A stretch of 64,000 nucleotides of DNA from Nocardia aurantia (GTDB lineage: Bacteria; Actinomycetota; Actinomycetes; Mycobacteriales; Mycobacteriaceae). Shown piece by piece: positions 16,457-25,282 of this stretch; the first letter of the stretch is position 1; each line of letters opens with the position of its first letter. Below the pieces are notes generated by a model, which worked only from the letters and a program-made list of their open reading frames with translations, searched no databases and was not told the DNA's origin. The stretch lies in NCBI RefSeq assembly GCF_009604425.1, contig NZ_WEGI01000008.1, forward strand, positions 1-64,000, given 5' to 3'. The translations under genes and the position numbers were made by a program.

Positions 16457-17175
16457 GCCGGTTGCGCGGTGCCGGCCGGGGCCGGTCGCCGCAGTCGCAG
16501 GTAGCCGGCCACGCACACCGTCGACCACAGTGTGCCGATCGCCCAGCCCGCCAGGACATCGGTGGGCCAGTGCACGCCCAGATACAGCCGCGAGACACCC
16601 ACCAGAAGCACGAACGCCGCCGCGGCGGTCGCGACCGCGACCTGCGCGGCCCGGCGTCGCAGCGCGAGTACCACGAGGGCGGTCAGCACGCCGACCACGA
16701 CGGTCGAGCCGAGGGTGTGGCCGGACGGATACGACTGATTGGTCTCGGTGACCAGGCGGTCCATCACCGGCGGGCGCTGCCGGCCGACGATCGTCTTCAG
16801 CGCGAGCACGATGATGCCCGCACCCGCCGCCGCGACGCCGGTCAGCAGGAACTGCGGCCAACGCCGCCGGTAGGCGAACCACGCGCAGGCGGCCACGGCC
16901 ACCGCGGCCATCGTGGGGGTGTCACCCAGATCACTGATCGCCTTCGCGACCGCCGTCAGCCATCCGGTGCGATGCGGGATCAGCCAGTCGAGGGTGGTCG
17001 CATCGATCTCGGTCATCCCGTCGCGGTCGACCACATTGTCGGTGAGTTCCGCCACGCCGGCGGTGAGCAGGGCGACGACGGTCAGCGCCAGCCCGCCCGC
17101 CCAGCGCAGCACGCCGCGGCGCACGAGCACCGCGGTGGCAACGGCGCTACACAGGGCCAGCACGAGCAGAACCAT
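16453..17175 (-). CDS. PAP2-family membrane phosphatase
   Basis: 240 residues with about six membrane helices. The three-part acid phosphatase motif is complete: KTIVGRQRP, YPSGHT and SRLYLGVHWPTD, the last two with the catalytic histidines. Such enzymes dephosphorylate lipid phosphates such as phosphatidic acid or undecaprenyl pyrophosphate at the outer membrane face. The start at 17175 is chosen because TATGCT (17188-17183) sits seven bases upstream, the leaderless arrangement seen repeatedly in this window; an ATG four codons upstream is possible. It converges on the kinase gene. Confidence 0.85.
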   Translation of the reverse strand: MVLLVLALCSAVATAVLVRRGVLRWAGGLALTVVALLTAGVAELTDNVVDRDGMTEIDATTLDWLIPHRTGWLTAVAKAISDLGDTPTMAAVAVAACAWFAYRRRWPQFLLTGVAAAGAGIIVLALKTIVGRQRPPVMDRLVTETNQSYPSGHTLGSTVVVGVLTALVVLALRRRAAQVAVATAAAAFVLLVGVSRLYLGVHWPTDVLAGWAIGTLWSTVCVAGYLRLRRPAPAGTAQPA

Positions 17176-17300
17176 GCCGACCAGCATACAAACCGCGGGC
17201 TCGCGAGGGTCACCGCGAACGTCCGGCGGCGGCGCTGCCCCGCGTTATTGGGGGACAACCCCGATGGCGCGTATGCCGGTTCGCCGGAACACTGGTGGAC

Positions 17301-18071
17301 ATGACTGCCGAAGCTCTTGGCACCGAAACTGCCGTTGGCGCAATCACCGCCGCGGCTCGCGCGACAGACCTGGTGAAGCTGTACGGATCGGGAGACACTC
17401 AGGTCCGGGCATTGGACGGAGTATCAGCCGAATTCGCACAGCGGGAGTTCACCGCGATCATGGGCCCCTCGGGCTCCGGCAAGTCGACCCTCATGCACTG
17501 CCTCGCCGGCCTGGACAGCGCCACCTCCGGCACGGTCCACATCGGTGACACCGAGCTGACCGGGCTGTCCGACAAACAGATGACCCGGATGCGGCGCGAC
17601 CGCATCGGTTTCGTCTTCCAGGCGTTCAACCTGGTGCCGACGCTGACGGCATTGGAGAACATCACCCTGCCGCTGGACATCGCGGGCCGCAAACCCGACG
17701 AGCAGTGGCTCGACATCGTCATCGACCGGCTGGGCCTGCGGGACCGGCTCAGCCACCGGCCCAGCGAGCTGTCGGGCGGGCAGCAGCAGCGGGTGGCCTG
17801 CGCACGGGCGCTGGCCGGCCGGCCGGACATCATCTTCGGCGACGAGCCCACCGGCAACCTGGACTCCCGCTCCTCCAACGAGGTGCTGTCGATCCTGCGG
17901 ACGGCGGTGGACGAATTCGGTCAGACCGTGATGATCGTCACGCACGAGCCGCATGCCGCCTCCTACGCCGACCGGGTGGTGTTCCTCGCCGACGGCCGCA
18001 TCGTGGACGAACTGCGGGATCCGACCGCCGATTCGGTGCTGGAGCGGATGAAGTCGATGGAGAAGAAGTAG
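17301..18071 (+). CDS. ABC transporter ATPase (MacB/LolD-type)
   Basis: 256 residues. Walker A GPSGSGKST, Q-loop VFQAFNLVP, signature LSGGQQQRVACARAL, Walker B IIFGDEPTGNLD and switch His VTHEPHAA are intact. The sequence is of the MacB/FtsE class that drives FtsX-type permeases in mechanotransmission or export, and the permease follows two bases after its stop. ATG 17301 has GGTGG directly upstream; a GTG two codons earlier is an alternative. Confidence 0.88.
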   Translation: MTAEALGTETAVGAITAAARATDLVKLYGSGDTQVRALDGVSAEFAQREFTAIMGPSGSGKSTLMHCLAGLDSATSGTVHIGDTELTGLSDKQMTRMRRDRIGFVFQAFNLVPTLTALENITLPLDIAGRKPDEQWLDIVIDRLGLRDRLSHRPSELSGGQQQRVACARALAGRPDIIFGDEPTGNLDSRSSNEVLSILRTAVDEFGQTVMIVTHEPHAASYADRVVFLADGRIVDELRDPTADSVLERMKSMEKK

Positions 18072-18073
18072 CG

Positions 18074-20590
18074 ATGGCCGCCTCCCCGATGCGCAGGGTC
18101 ACCCTGCGCAATCTCGCCGCGCACAAGCTGCGGCTGGCGCTGACCCTGCTGTCGGTGGTGCTGGGTACCGCCTTCATCGCCGGATCGTTCGTGTTCACCG
18201 ACACCTTGCAGAACACCTTCGACGGCATCTTCGGCGATCAGGCCAAGGGCGTGGACGTGCGGGTCTCGCCGAAGGAGCGGCAGTCGCTCGGTGTTCCGCA
18301 GGACGTGGTGGCCCAGCTCACGGCGACCGACGGCGTGCGGGCCGTGGCGCCGGCGGTGCAGGGCCCGACCGTACTGCTGAAGGACGGGCACGCGGTGCAG
18401 ACCGGTGGCGCGCCCACCTTCGGGCAGTCGTATCTGCCGCCGGAGCAGTCGGTTTCGCCGTCGCAGAAGTTCGTCGACGGTGGCGCGCCCGCCGCGGGAC
18501 AGGTCGCCATCAACGTCGGGGGCGCGAAGCGGGCCGGGCTGGCGGTCGGTGACAAGGCGAAGGTGCTGGTGCCGTCGCACGGGATCGTCGACGTCACGGT
18601 CAGCGGCATCTACGAACTGTCCTCCGATTCCGGTGGGTACATCGGGCTGCTGTTCGAGGACGCGCAGGCACGGCAGTTGTTCACCGACGGTAAGCACGTC
18701 GCCTACGCCGACCTCGCGGCATCGCCCGGCACGAACGCCGACGCGCTGCGCGACCGGATCGCGAAGGCGCTGCCTGACTACAAGGTGCTCGACGGGGCGC
18801 AGGTCCGGGCGGATCTGAAGGCGCAGATCGGGCAGGCGCTGAAGTTCGTGAACTACTTCCTGCTCGCGTTCGGCGCGATCGCGCTGCTGGTCGGCACGTT
18901 CATCATCTACAACACGTTCTCGATGATCGTCGCGCAGCGGTTGCGGGAACTGGCCCTGCTGCGAGCGATCGGCGCGAGCAGCGGGCAGGTCGGCGGCTCG
19001 GTCGTGGCGGAGGCGTCGGTGATCGGACTGCTCGGCAGCGCGATCGGCCTGGCCTGCGGGGTTGGGCTCGCGTTCGGGTTGTCGGCGCTGCTCAACGCGT
19101 TCCAGCTGGGGCTGCCCACCGGCACCATGCAGGTGCTGCCGCGTACCGTGCTGGTGTCGCTGGGTGTCGGCCTGGTGGTGACCGTGATCAGCGCCTACGC
19201 ACCGGCCCGCCGCGCGGCGCGGATCCCGCCGGTCGAGGCGATGCGCGAGGAGTTCGCCTCCGTCGGTGACTCGCTGCGGCCCCGGACGATCGCGGGTGCG
19301 GTGCTGGCGGTGATCGGTGCGGCGCTGGTGATCCTGGCCTCGCGCCACACCGGCGGGCACGCCGCCATCGTGGTCGGGGTCGGCGCGGTGTCCCTGATCT
19401 TCGCGGTGCTGATGGCCTCGCCGGCCCTGTCGCGGCCGGTGATCGGCGCGCTCGGCGTGCTGGTGCGGCCGTTCGGAGCGATCGGGCGGATGGCCCGCAA
19501 CAACGCGGTGCGCAATCCGCGCCGCACCGCCGCCACCGCATTCGCCCTCACGCTCGGGCTGATGCTGGTCACCGCGATCGGGATGCTCGGATCGTCGGCC
19601 AAGGCCAGCGTCGGTGAGCTGGTCGACAAGGGGGTGAAGGCCGATTACATCCTGGCCGGGCCGCAGCTGATCGGGGTACCGCCGGGCGCGGCGCAGGCAT
19701 CGAGATCCGTTGCGGGCGTGCAGGATGTCGTGGCGTTCCGGGGCGTGCTGCTGAAGGCCGGCGACGAGCAGATCACCGGCGTCTCGCCGGACGGTCCGAT
19801 GAACCGGGTGCTGAACTACGACGTCCGCCGCGGCACCGGCACACTCGGCGACACCGACATCCTGGTCTCGGAAACCGAAGCTGGGGAACGGAATTGGCAT
19901 GCCGGTGACCAAGTGGTGCTGACCAGTGTGGACAACAAGAAGTTCACGCTCAACGTCTCCGGCATCTACAAGGACACCCAGCTGCTCGGGCCGCTGGTGG
20001 TGGCGCCGGCCCTGTACGACCAGGTGATGCCGGTGGCGTTCCGCACCGATGTGGTGGTGCTGATCACCGCCGCCCCCGGCGCCGACGTGACCGGGCTCCG
20101 GACCGGACTGGAGAAGGCGACCGCGCCCTACGTGGTCGTACAGGTCGAGAACCGGGACGATTTCAAGGGCGCACAGGGCAAGCAGGTCGACACCATGCTG
20201 GCGATCCTGTACGGACTGCTGGCGCTCGCGGTGGTGATCGCGATTCTCGGCATCGTCAACACGCTCGCGTTGTCCGTGGTGGAGCGGCGCCGGGAGATCG
20301 GCATGTTGCGCGCGGTGGGCACGATGCGGCCGCAGGTACGGCGGGCCATCTATCTGGAATCCATGTTGATCGCGGTGTTCGGCGCCGTGGTCGGTGTGGT
20401 GCTCGGGCTGGGGCTCGGCGTCGGATTCCTGCGCACGCTGCGGGATCTGGGGCTGGGCACGATCGCGGTGCCGTGGAGTCAGGTCGTGCTGATGCTCGTC
20501 GGCGCGGGTGTGGTCGGGGTGCTGGCCGCGCTGTGGCCGGCGGTCCGGGCCGCGCGTACGCCACCGCTGGCCGCGATCGCCGATCTCTAG
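18074..20590 (+). CDS. FtsX-like ABC transporter permease
   Basis: 838 residues with the tandem FtsX layout. There is one N-terminal helix (LALTLLSVVLGTAFIAGSFVF), an extracytoplasmic MacB-PCD-like domain, a first helical FtsX bundle around residues 260-375, a second transmembrane/periplasmic half and a final FtsX bundle ending VRAARTPPLAAIADL. It forms a complete exporter with the preceding ATPase (two-base gap, RBS GGAGAAG). Related actinobacterial pairs move lipids or peptides; the substrate is unknown. Confidence 0.85.
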   Translation: MAASPMRRVTLRNLAAHKLRLALTLLSVVLGTAFIAGSFVFTDTLQNTFDGIFGDQAKGVDVRVSPKERQSLGVPQDVVAQLTATDGVRAVAPAVQGPTVLLKDGHAVQTGGAPTFGQSYLPPEQSVSPSQKFVDGGAPAAGQVAINVGGAKRAGLAVGDKAKVLVPSHGIVDVTVSGIYELSSDSGGYIGLLFEDAQARQLFTDGKHVAYADLAASPGTNADALRDRIAKALPDYKVLDGAQVRADLKAQIGQALKFVNYFLLAFGAIALLVGTFIIYNTFSMIVAQRLRELALLRAIGASSGQVGGSVVAEASVIGLLGSAIGLACGVGLAFGLSALLNAFQLGLPTGTMQVLPRTVLVSLGVGLVVTVISAYAPARRAARIPPVEAMREEFASVGDSLRPRTIAGAVLAVIGAALVILASRHTGGHAAIVVGVGAVSLIFAVLMASPALSRPVIGALGVLVRPFGAIGRMARNNAVRNPRRTAATAFALTLGLMLVTAIGMLGSSAKASVGELVDKGVKADYILAGPQLIGVPPGAAQASRSVAGVQDVVAFRGVLLKAGDEQITGVSPDGPMNRVLNYDVRRGTGTLGDTDILVSETEAGERNWHAGDQVVLTSVDNKKFTLNVSGIYKDTQLLGPLVVAPALYDQVMPVAFRTDVVVLITAAPGADVTGLRTGLEKATAPYVVVQVENRDDFKGAQGKQVDTMLAILYGLLALAVVIAILGIVNTLALSVVERRREIGMLRAVGTMRPQVRRAIYLESMLIAVFGAVVGVVLGLGLGVGFLRTLRDLGLGTIAVPWSQVVLMLVGAGVVGVLAALWPAVRAARTPPLAAIADL

Positions 20591-20592
20591 GG

Positions 20593-20617
20593 CGGCGCGC
20601 TCCAGGGCGGCGCGCCG
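20593..20617 (+). terminator. hairpin after the FtsX-like gene
   Basis: An 8-bp GC stem (20593-20600 with 20610-20617) and 9-base loop lie three bases after the permease stop. There is no U-tract. It is a plausible terminator isolating the small gene downstream. Confidence 0.45.
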
Positions 20618-20654
20618 TGGTCCGAGTTCTGGGCGAACGACCGGTTCGCGGCGG

Positions 20655-20660
20655 TAGCAT
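20655..20660 (+). promoter_or_regulatory. putative -10 box for the 28-residue peptide gene
   Basis: TAGCAT about 55 bases before ATG 20715 fits the TANNNT consensus. The -35 region is not clear. A transcript from here would have a leader of roughly 45 bases containing the AGGAGA ribosome-binding site. Confidence 0.35.
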
Positions 20661-20714
20661 TCCGCCTGCTGTCTCTTTTGTCTGCTCCAACGACGCTCGG
20701 ACAGGAGATCGGTC

Positions 20715-20801
20715 ATGGAGGTTCTCACCGTCGTTCTCGACCTGGCGACCAAGGGTATGGGTGCGGCCGGGCAGCTGCTCACGCTGATGGCCGGCGGCTG
20801 A
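20715..20801 (+). CDS. 28-residue amphipathic peptide, unknown function
   Basis: A short frame reading MEVLTVVLDLATKG...LLTLMAGG. It has an AGGAGA ribosome-binding site seven bases upstream and hairpins directly after the stop. The peptide is mostly hydrophobic with one or two charges, as expected of a membrane-active or pore-forming peptide. Its pattern (M-acidic-x-L-S/T, LDL, LLxxxxGG/GA end) resembles the 37-residue peptide at 32749, at the other edge of the MoxR/ATPase block. I do not recognise a family; a loose likeness to PorA/PorH-type peptides of corynebacteria is only an impression. Confidence 0.55.
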   Translation: MEVLTVVLDLATKGMGAAGQLLTLMAGG

Positions 20802-20830
20802 TCGCCGGCGACGGATTCCTGGCAGACCGG

Positions 20831-20898
20831 CCGGGGCTCCCCTGAGCCCGGCGCGAGGCGCCGTCGGTGCGGTGGGCAACCGCGCGGACGGCGCCTCG
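20831..20898. terminator. terminator hairpins between peptide gene and VWA gene
   Basis: GGGCTC/GAGCCC (20834-20849, 4-base loop) sits 32 bases after the peptide stop. A perfect 12-bp stem (20854-20865 with 20887-20898) follows and lies 18 bases beyond the VWA stop on the other strand. Together they can end transcription from both sides. Confidence 0.65.
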
Positions 20899-20916
20899 TG
20901 TCATCCGCGGGGCACA

Positions 20917-22131
20917 TCAGCGGGACCCGCGCCGCAGGGCCTCGGTCCGCGCCCAGCCGGCCACGTCGCCGCGATCCAGTGCGACGGCGAGCAGGTCGGG
21001 GAAGGCATCCGGGGTACAGGCGAAAGCCGGCACGCCCAGCGCGCCGAGCGCCGCGGCGTTGTCGTGGTCGTAGGCGGGCGCGCCGTCGTCGGACAGGGCC
21101 AGCAGCACCAGCACCTGCACCCCGGCCTCCTTCATGGCGGCCACCCGGCGCAGCATCTCGTCGCGGATGCCACCCTCGTAGAGGTCGGAGATCAGCACGA
21201 ACAGCGTGTCGGCGGGCCGGCTGATCAGCTGCCCGCAGTAGGCGATCGCGCGATTGATGTCGGTGCCGCCGCCGAGCTGGGTACCGAACAGCACATCCAC
21301 CGGATCGTGCAACTCCTCGGTGAGATCGACGACGGCCGTGTCGAACACGACCAGCGACGTCCGCAACGACCGCATCGACGCCAGCACCGCTCCGAACACC
21401 GAGGCGTAGACGACGCTCGAGGCCATCGAACCGGACTGGTCGATCGCCAGCACCACATCGCGGCGCACCGCATTCGCCTTGCGGCCGTGGCCGACCAGGC
21501 GTTCCGGGACCACCGTGCGCTGCTCGGGTAGGTAGTGCGCGAGATTGCGGCGAATGGTGCGGTCCCAGTCGATATCCCGCAGTTTCGGGCGGGAGGTGCG
21601 CGCGGCGCGATCCAGCGCACCGGACACGGCCGCGACGGTGCGGTCCGCGATCCGGCGTTCGATCTCCCGCACCACCTTCTCGACCACCGTGCGTGCCGTT
21701 GCGCGGGTGGTCTCGGGCATCACCCGATTCAGGCTCAGCAGCGTGCCGACCAGATGCACATCCGGCTCGACCGCTTCGAGCAGTTCGGGCTCCAGCAGCA
21801 ACTGGGTCAGATGCAGGCGCTCGACTGCGTCCCGCTGCATCACCTCCACGACCGTGGACGGAAAGTAGTTGCGGATGTCGCCGAGCCAGCGCGCCACCTT
21901 CGGGGCCGAACCGCCCAGTCCCGCCGACCTTTTCTCGCCCGGGGTCTGCTCGTCGGCGTTGTACAGTGCCGACAGCGCCCGATCCATCGCCACGTCGTCG
22001 GCCGAATCCAGCCCGCCCAGACCCGGTTCGGCGGGCGCGCCGAGCACCAGTCGCCAACGGCGCAAACGCGTTTCGTCGACGCTGTCCGAGTCCGATACTG
22101 CCGCAGCGGAATTGTCCGGGGTGCCGGTCAT
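20917..22131 (-). CDS. VWA-domain protein (CoxE-like)
   Basis: 404 residues. An N-terminal helical region of about 210 residues is followed by a von Willebrand A domain with a complete MIDAS: DxSxS at Asp231/Ser233/Ser235 (IDQSGSM), Thr in GGGTDINRA and Asp in LISDLYEGG. Such proteins partner MoxR AAA+ ATPases as metal-dependent adaptors or chaperones for assembly of target complexes. The start is ATG 22131 (AGGCAGG upstream). It follows the MoxR operon on the same strand after a 505-base gap and is probably part of the same functional unit. Confidence 0.8.
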   Translation of the reverse strand: MTGTPDNSAAAVSDSDSVDETRLRRWRLVLGAPAEPGLGGLDSADDVAMDRALSALYNADEQTPGEKRSAGLGGSAPKVARWLGDIRNYFPSTVVEVMQRDAVERLHLTQLLLEPELLEAVEPDVHLVGTLLSLNRVMPETTRATARTVVEKVVREIERRIADRTVAAVSGALDRAARTSRPKLRDIDWDRTIRRNLAHYLPEQRTVVPERLVGHGRKANAVRRDVVLAIDQSGSMASSVVYASVFGAVLASMRSLRTSLVVFDTAVVDLTEELHDPVDVLFGTQLGGGTDINRAIAYCGQLISRPADTLFVLISDLYEGGIRDEMLRRVAAMKEAGVQVLVLLALSDDGAPAYDHDNAAALGALGVPAFACTPDAFPDLLAVALDRGDVAGWARTEALRRGSR

Positions 22132-22636
22132 CGTCGCGCGCCTGCCTTTCTGCTGCTGTGGCGGAATGCTGCGCCCGAGTCGAGTTGTGCCTGCTCGAAT
22201 ACGGTTGTGCAGCCGGGACCGAACCGGAGCACGGTGACCCGAGTGCCGTTGTGCCGAAGCGGATCCGGCCGTACGTCGGGGGCCTGTGGGGCGGTGCCGA
22301 TCAGTGTTCTGTTGTGCCGACACGGATTCGGCTGTACATCGCGGTCCCGTCCGGTCCACGGCAGGCCGGTGGGGTGCGGGCCGTAGGCGGTGAGACCTCC
22401 GTCAGCGTGGCCACCGTGGTGAATGTGCCGCGAAGAGCCGAGCGCGGTAGCTCGCGGGCAACGATATGGAACGTCCGCAGTTCGACTGTGCCGGTCCGTA
22501 CCGGGTCGCCGCACTGCGCGCGACGATTCGGCGGCCGTGCTCGCGGCGGCTCTCCGTCGCGCCGTATCGGATTCGCGGTGTCGCCCGGGCCGGGCCCCGG
22601 TTGGTGCTGCCGTACAAGAGCAGGGATCCGGACTGT
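22132..22636. other. 505-base low-complexity gap with ~64-bp repeats
   Basis: Between the DUF5682 and VWA genes the sequence has weaker codon bias on every frame. Degenerate repeats start at 22184, 22248 and 22311 (GTTGTGCC followed by a CGGAT-CGGC-GTAC core), spaced 63-64 bp. A minus-strand 170-codon frame (22640-22128) overlaps both neighbours by exactly ATGA, but its Arg/His/Pro-rich product resembles no protein I know. I leave it as unresolved. Confidence 0.45.
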
Positions 22637-25282
22637 TCATCGGGCGACCGCCAGGATGTCGAGGGCGGCGGTGAGGGCGAGGGCGCCTCGTTCGGCATCG
22701 TGGTCCGCTGATGCCGTCGCGACTCGCATCGATCGTGTGCCGCCGCGGAGGGCTTGGGCGATGGCGCGGCGTTCGCCGGCCTCGAAGGCGCCGAACGTGC
22801 GGCGCAGCAAGGGAAGTGTGGTGGTGAACTGGTCGTCGTCGAGGCCGCGGAGCCAGGTGTCGACCAGTCCGAGCAGTTCGGCGTCATGGACCAGGAGTAG
22901 GCCGCGGCCGCCGAGGAAGCCGTCGATCCATGCGGCCTTCTCGGCCGGGGAGTGGCCGATCGAGAGGGCCGCCGACAATCGGCGGGCTGCCTCGTCGTCG
23001 TCGAAAATGCCTGTGTCGCACAGTAGCCGGACGATGCGGCCGACGAGTGCGCCGTGTACGTCGGTGCGGTCCGCCAGGGTGCGCAGGGCGGTGAGCCAGG
23101 TCTCGGTGGCGTGCGCGTCGTCGCGGGTGGCGATGGCCAGGTGGGCCGCGTCGAGCTGGGTACGGACGGCGGTGGCGGCGTCGGCGTCCAGGCCGGTGAC
23201 CGCGCCCGGCAGGCCGGCACAGATACGGATCAGCAGGCCGTCGGCGACTCTGGCGAGCGCGCCGACATCGGTCCCGCGGACATCGCCGTAGCGCAGCGTG
23301 CGGACGACACCGGGCAGCGCCGCCAGCAGATGCGTGACGTCGTGATCCAGTGCCGCAACCGATTCCAATCGCATGACCAGACCTTCGATCGCGTCGTCCA
23401 GGGCCGCCAGCAGCGCCGACTCCAGCGCGCCGCCGACCAGGTCGACCGTCGCGCGCTCGTCGGCGACGATGTCGAGAAGTCTGGCCCGGGCGGCCGCCGC
23501 GATCGTGGTGCCCCAGCGCGACGCCTCGACGACGGCGATCGAGAGCTGCGGTTCCCAGCGCAGCGACCAGGTCTCGCGGAAGGTGCCGGTGCTGCGCACA
23601 TCACTGGAAGCGGGCGTGCCCCAGTCGATTCCGAGCAGCCGTAGCCGATGCAGCAGATGTGAGCGAGCGACCTCGCGATCCTTGCGCAGATCCAGGTCCA
23701 GACGCTGTTCGTGGGCCTCCTGTTTCAGCCGCAGCTTCCGGGCCTGGGCGCGCAGGTCCGCGTCGAGGGGTACGGTCGGCGCCTCGTCGGGGACCGAGCC
23801 GAGCGCTTCGCCGGCCACCAGATCGGCGCCGATCAGCCGCAGCAGGGACTCGTCGCCGTCGCACAGGACGGCCCGGGTCGCGTCGGTCACCTCCGACAGA
23901 CCAGCCAGGGGACGCCCGCGCAACGCCGCCAATGTCTCTGCCAGCCGGACGGATTCGATGATGTGCGCGCTGGAGACCGGCAGATCCTGAGCCCGCAGCC
24001 GTCCGGCGACCTTGGTCAGCCAGCGTGCGATCGGCTGATCCGTCTCGGTGAACAGGTGGTGATACCAGCCCGGCGAGGTGACCCCCGCCCCGTAGCCCGA
24101 GGCATCGGCCAGCCGCGAATGCGACCAGGGCACCCAGGTCAGCGTGACCTTCGTCTTCGGCAGCCCCTTCAACAGCCGCGCGTCCGCCACCGCCGGACCG
24201 AGTTTCCCGGCCAGCGCCGGAGCGTGCCAGGCTCCGCACACCACCGCCAGCCGCCGTGCCCCGCCCTTGAGTGCCTGCCGCATCACCTGCCGCATGTACG
24301 CCTCACGCCGCAAAGTGTGCGGGTCGACACGAAACTCTGTGTCCTGCGGAACTTCTCGCAGATCGCTCGCCGTCTCGGCCCAGTGCCGGTCGTGCCCCGA
24401 GCCGACCAGCAGATCGGCTGAGTGTCGTGATGACTGTGCCTCAGTGGATGTGTCGGCTGAACGTCGTGGACGCGGCGGCCCGACGGCTGTGTCGCCCACG
24501 GTTCGCGAAGATCGCGCCGATACGCCGGCCGGTTCATTAGGGCGACGTCGAGACGAGGCCGGGTCGCCGGGCAGGCTGCTCGGATTCGGTACCGATCGCC
24601 GGCCTGGCGTTGCGCTCCGCGCCTGCGACGGTCCGAGATCGCCCGGACCGCCGGCAGCGCTCGCCCGGCGCGCTCGGGTGTCTGGTTCCGCATTGGTGTC
24701 GCCGGGGGCCGTAGCCGGATCGGCTGAGCGGGGCGGCGGATTCGGGACCGCGATCGAACCGGGGGCGGGTTCGCGCAGGGCTGCCATCGCTTCGGTGAGC
24801 GCGTCGAAGATGTCCGCGTCGGCAGTGGATTCGATGACGGCGTCCCACCAGCGTTCCGGGTCGTCGTAGCCGGCGGCGGCCGCCAGTTCGGCGAGCGGGT
24901 CGGTGCGATCGCCGGGCTCGGCGTCGGCGGCCAGGACCATGGCCGCGGGCAGATCGCAGAAGCCCACGGATACACCGTGGTCGGCGGCGTAGCGCAGGGC
25001 CTGCCATTCGGGGGAGAAGACGGCGAACGGCCAGAAGGCGGCATGGGCCGGCGTGTCTGGTACATAGGCCAGCAGGGCGACCGGCGGCGCCATACTGTCC
25101 GCGGCCACATAGCGGATGAGGGGGTCGGCGTCCGCCGGGCCCTCGATGAGGATGGCGTCGGGCCGGAAGCGTTCCAGGGCCAGGCGCACGGAGCGCGCCG
25201 AACCGGGGCCGTGGTGGCGGATGCCGAAAACCCTTGTCTCGGGCGGCTCCTCGGCCGGCGGGCGGGTGGCGGCGTCGCTCAT
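22637..25282 (-). CDS. DUF5682 family protein
   Basis: 881 residues. The N-terminus VFGIRHHGPGSARS with His23/His24, LIEGP with Glu47 and, later, VVCGAWHAPAL with His353 recall the EreA/TIKI-type hydrolase or peptidase layout; that relationship is my inference. Residues about 178-318 are a low-complexity Ser/Pro/Arg-rich insertion that splits the domain, and the C-terminal 500 residues are helical. ATG 25282 overlaps the MoxR stop (ATGA). DUF5682 proteins are known from loci with MoxR, VWA and SWIM proteins, which matches this context exactly. Confidence 0.8.
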   Translation of the reverse strand: MSDAATRPPAEEPPETRVFGIRHHGPGSARSVRLALERFRPDAILIEGPADADPLIRYVAADSMAPPVALLAYVPDTPAHAAFWPFAVFSPEWQALRYAADHGVSVGFCDLPAAMVLAADAEPGDRTDPLAELAAAAGYDDPERWWDAVIESTADADIFDALTEAMAALREPAPGSIAVPNPPPRSADPATAPGDTNAEPDTRARRASAAGGPGDLGPSQARSATPGRRSVPNPSSLPGDPASSRRRPNEPAGVSARSSRTVGDTAVGPPRPRRSADTSTEAQSSRHSADLLVGSGHDRHWAETASDLREVPQDTEFRVDPHTLRREAYMRQVMRQALKGGARRLAVVCGAWHAPALAGKLGPAVADARLLKGLPKTKVTLTWVPWSHSRLADASGYGAGVTSPGWYHHLFTETDQPIARWLTKVAGRLRAQDLPVSSAHIIESVRLAETLAALRGRPLAGLSEVTDATRAVLCDGDESLLRLIGADLVAGEALGSVPDEAPTVPLDADLRAQARKLRLKQEAHEQRLDLDLRKDREVARSHLLHRLRLLGIDWGTPASSDVRSTGTFRETWSLRWEPQLSIAVVEASRWGTTIAAAARARLLDIVADERATVDLVGGALESALLAALDDAIEGLVMRLESVAALDHDVTHLLAALPGVVRTLRYGDVRGTDVGALARVADGLLIRICAGLPGAVTGLDADAATAVRTQLDAAHLAIATRDDAHATETWLTALRTLADRTDVHGALVGRIVRLLCDTGIFDDDEAARRLSAALSIGHSPAEKAAWIDGFLGGRGLLLVHDAELLGLVDTWLRGLDDDQFTTTLPLLRRTFGAFEAGERRAIAQALRGGTRSMRVATASADHDAERGALALTAALDILAVAR

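Noticed and set aside
17963..22057. 1364-codon minus-strand frame antisense to the FtsX-like gene
   Set aside because: Product is Arg/His/Gln-rich with no domain; the plus strand carries the real ABC genes.
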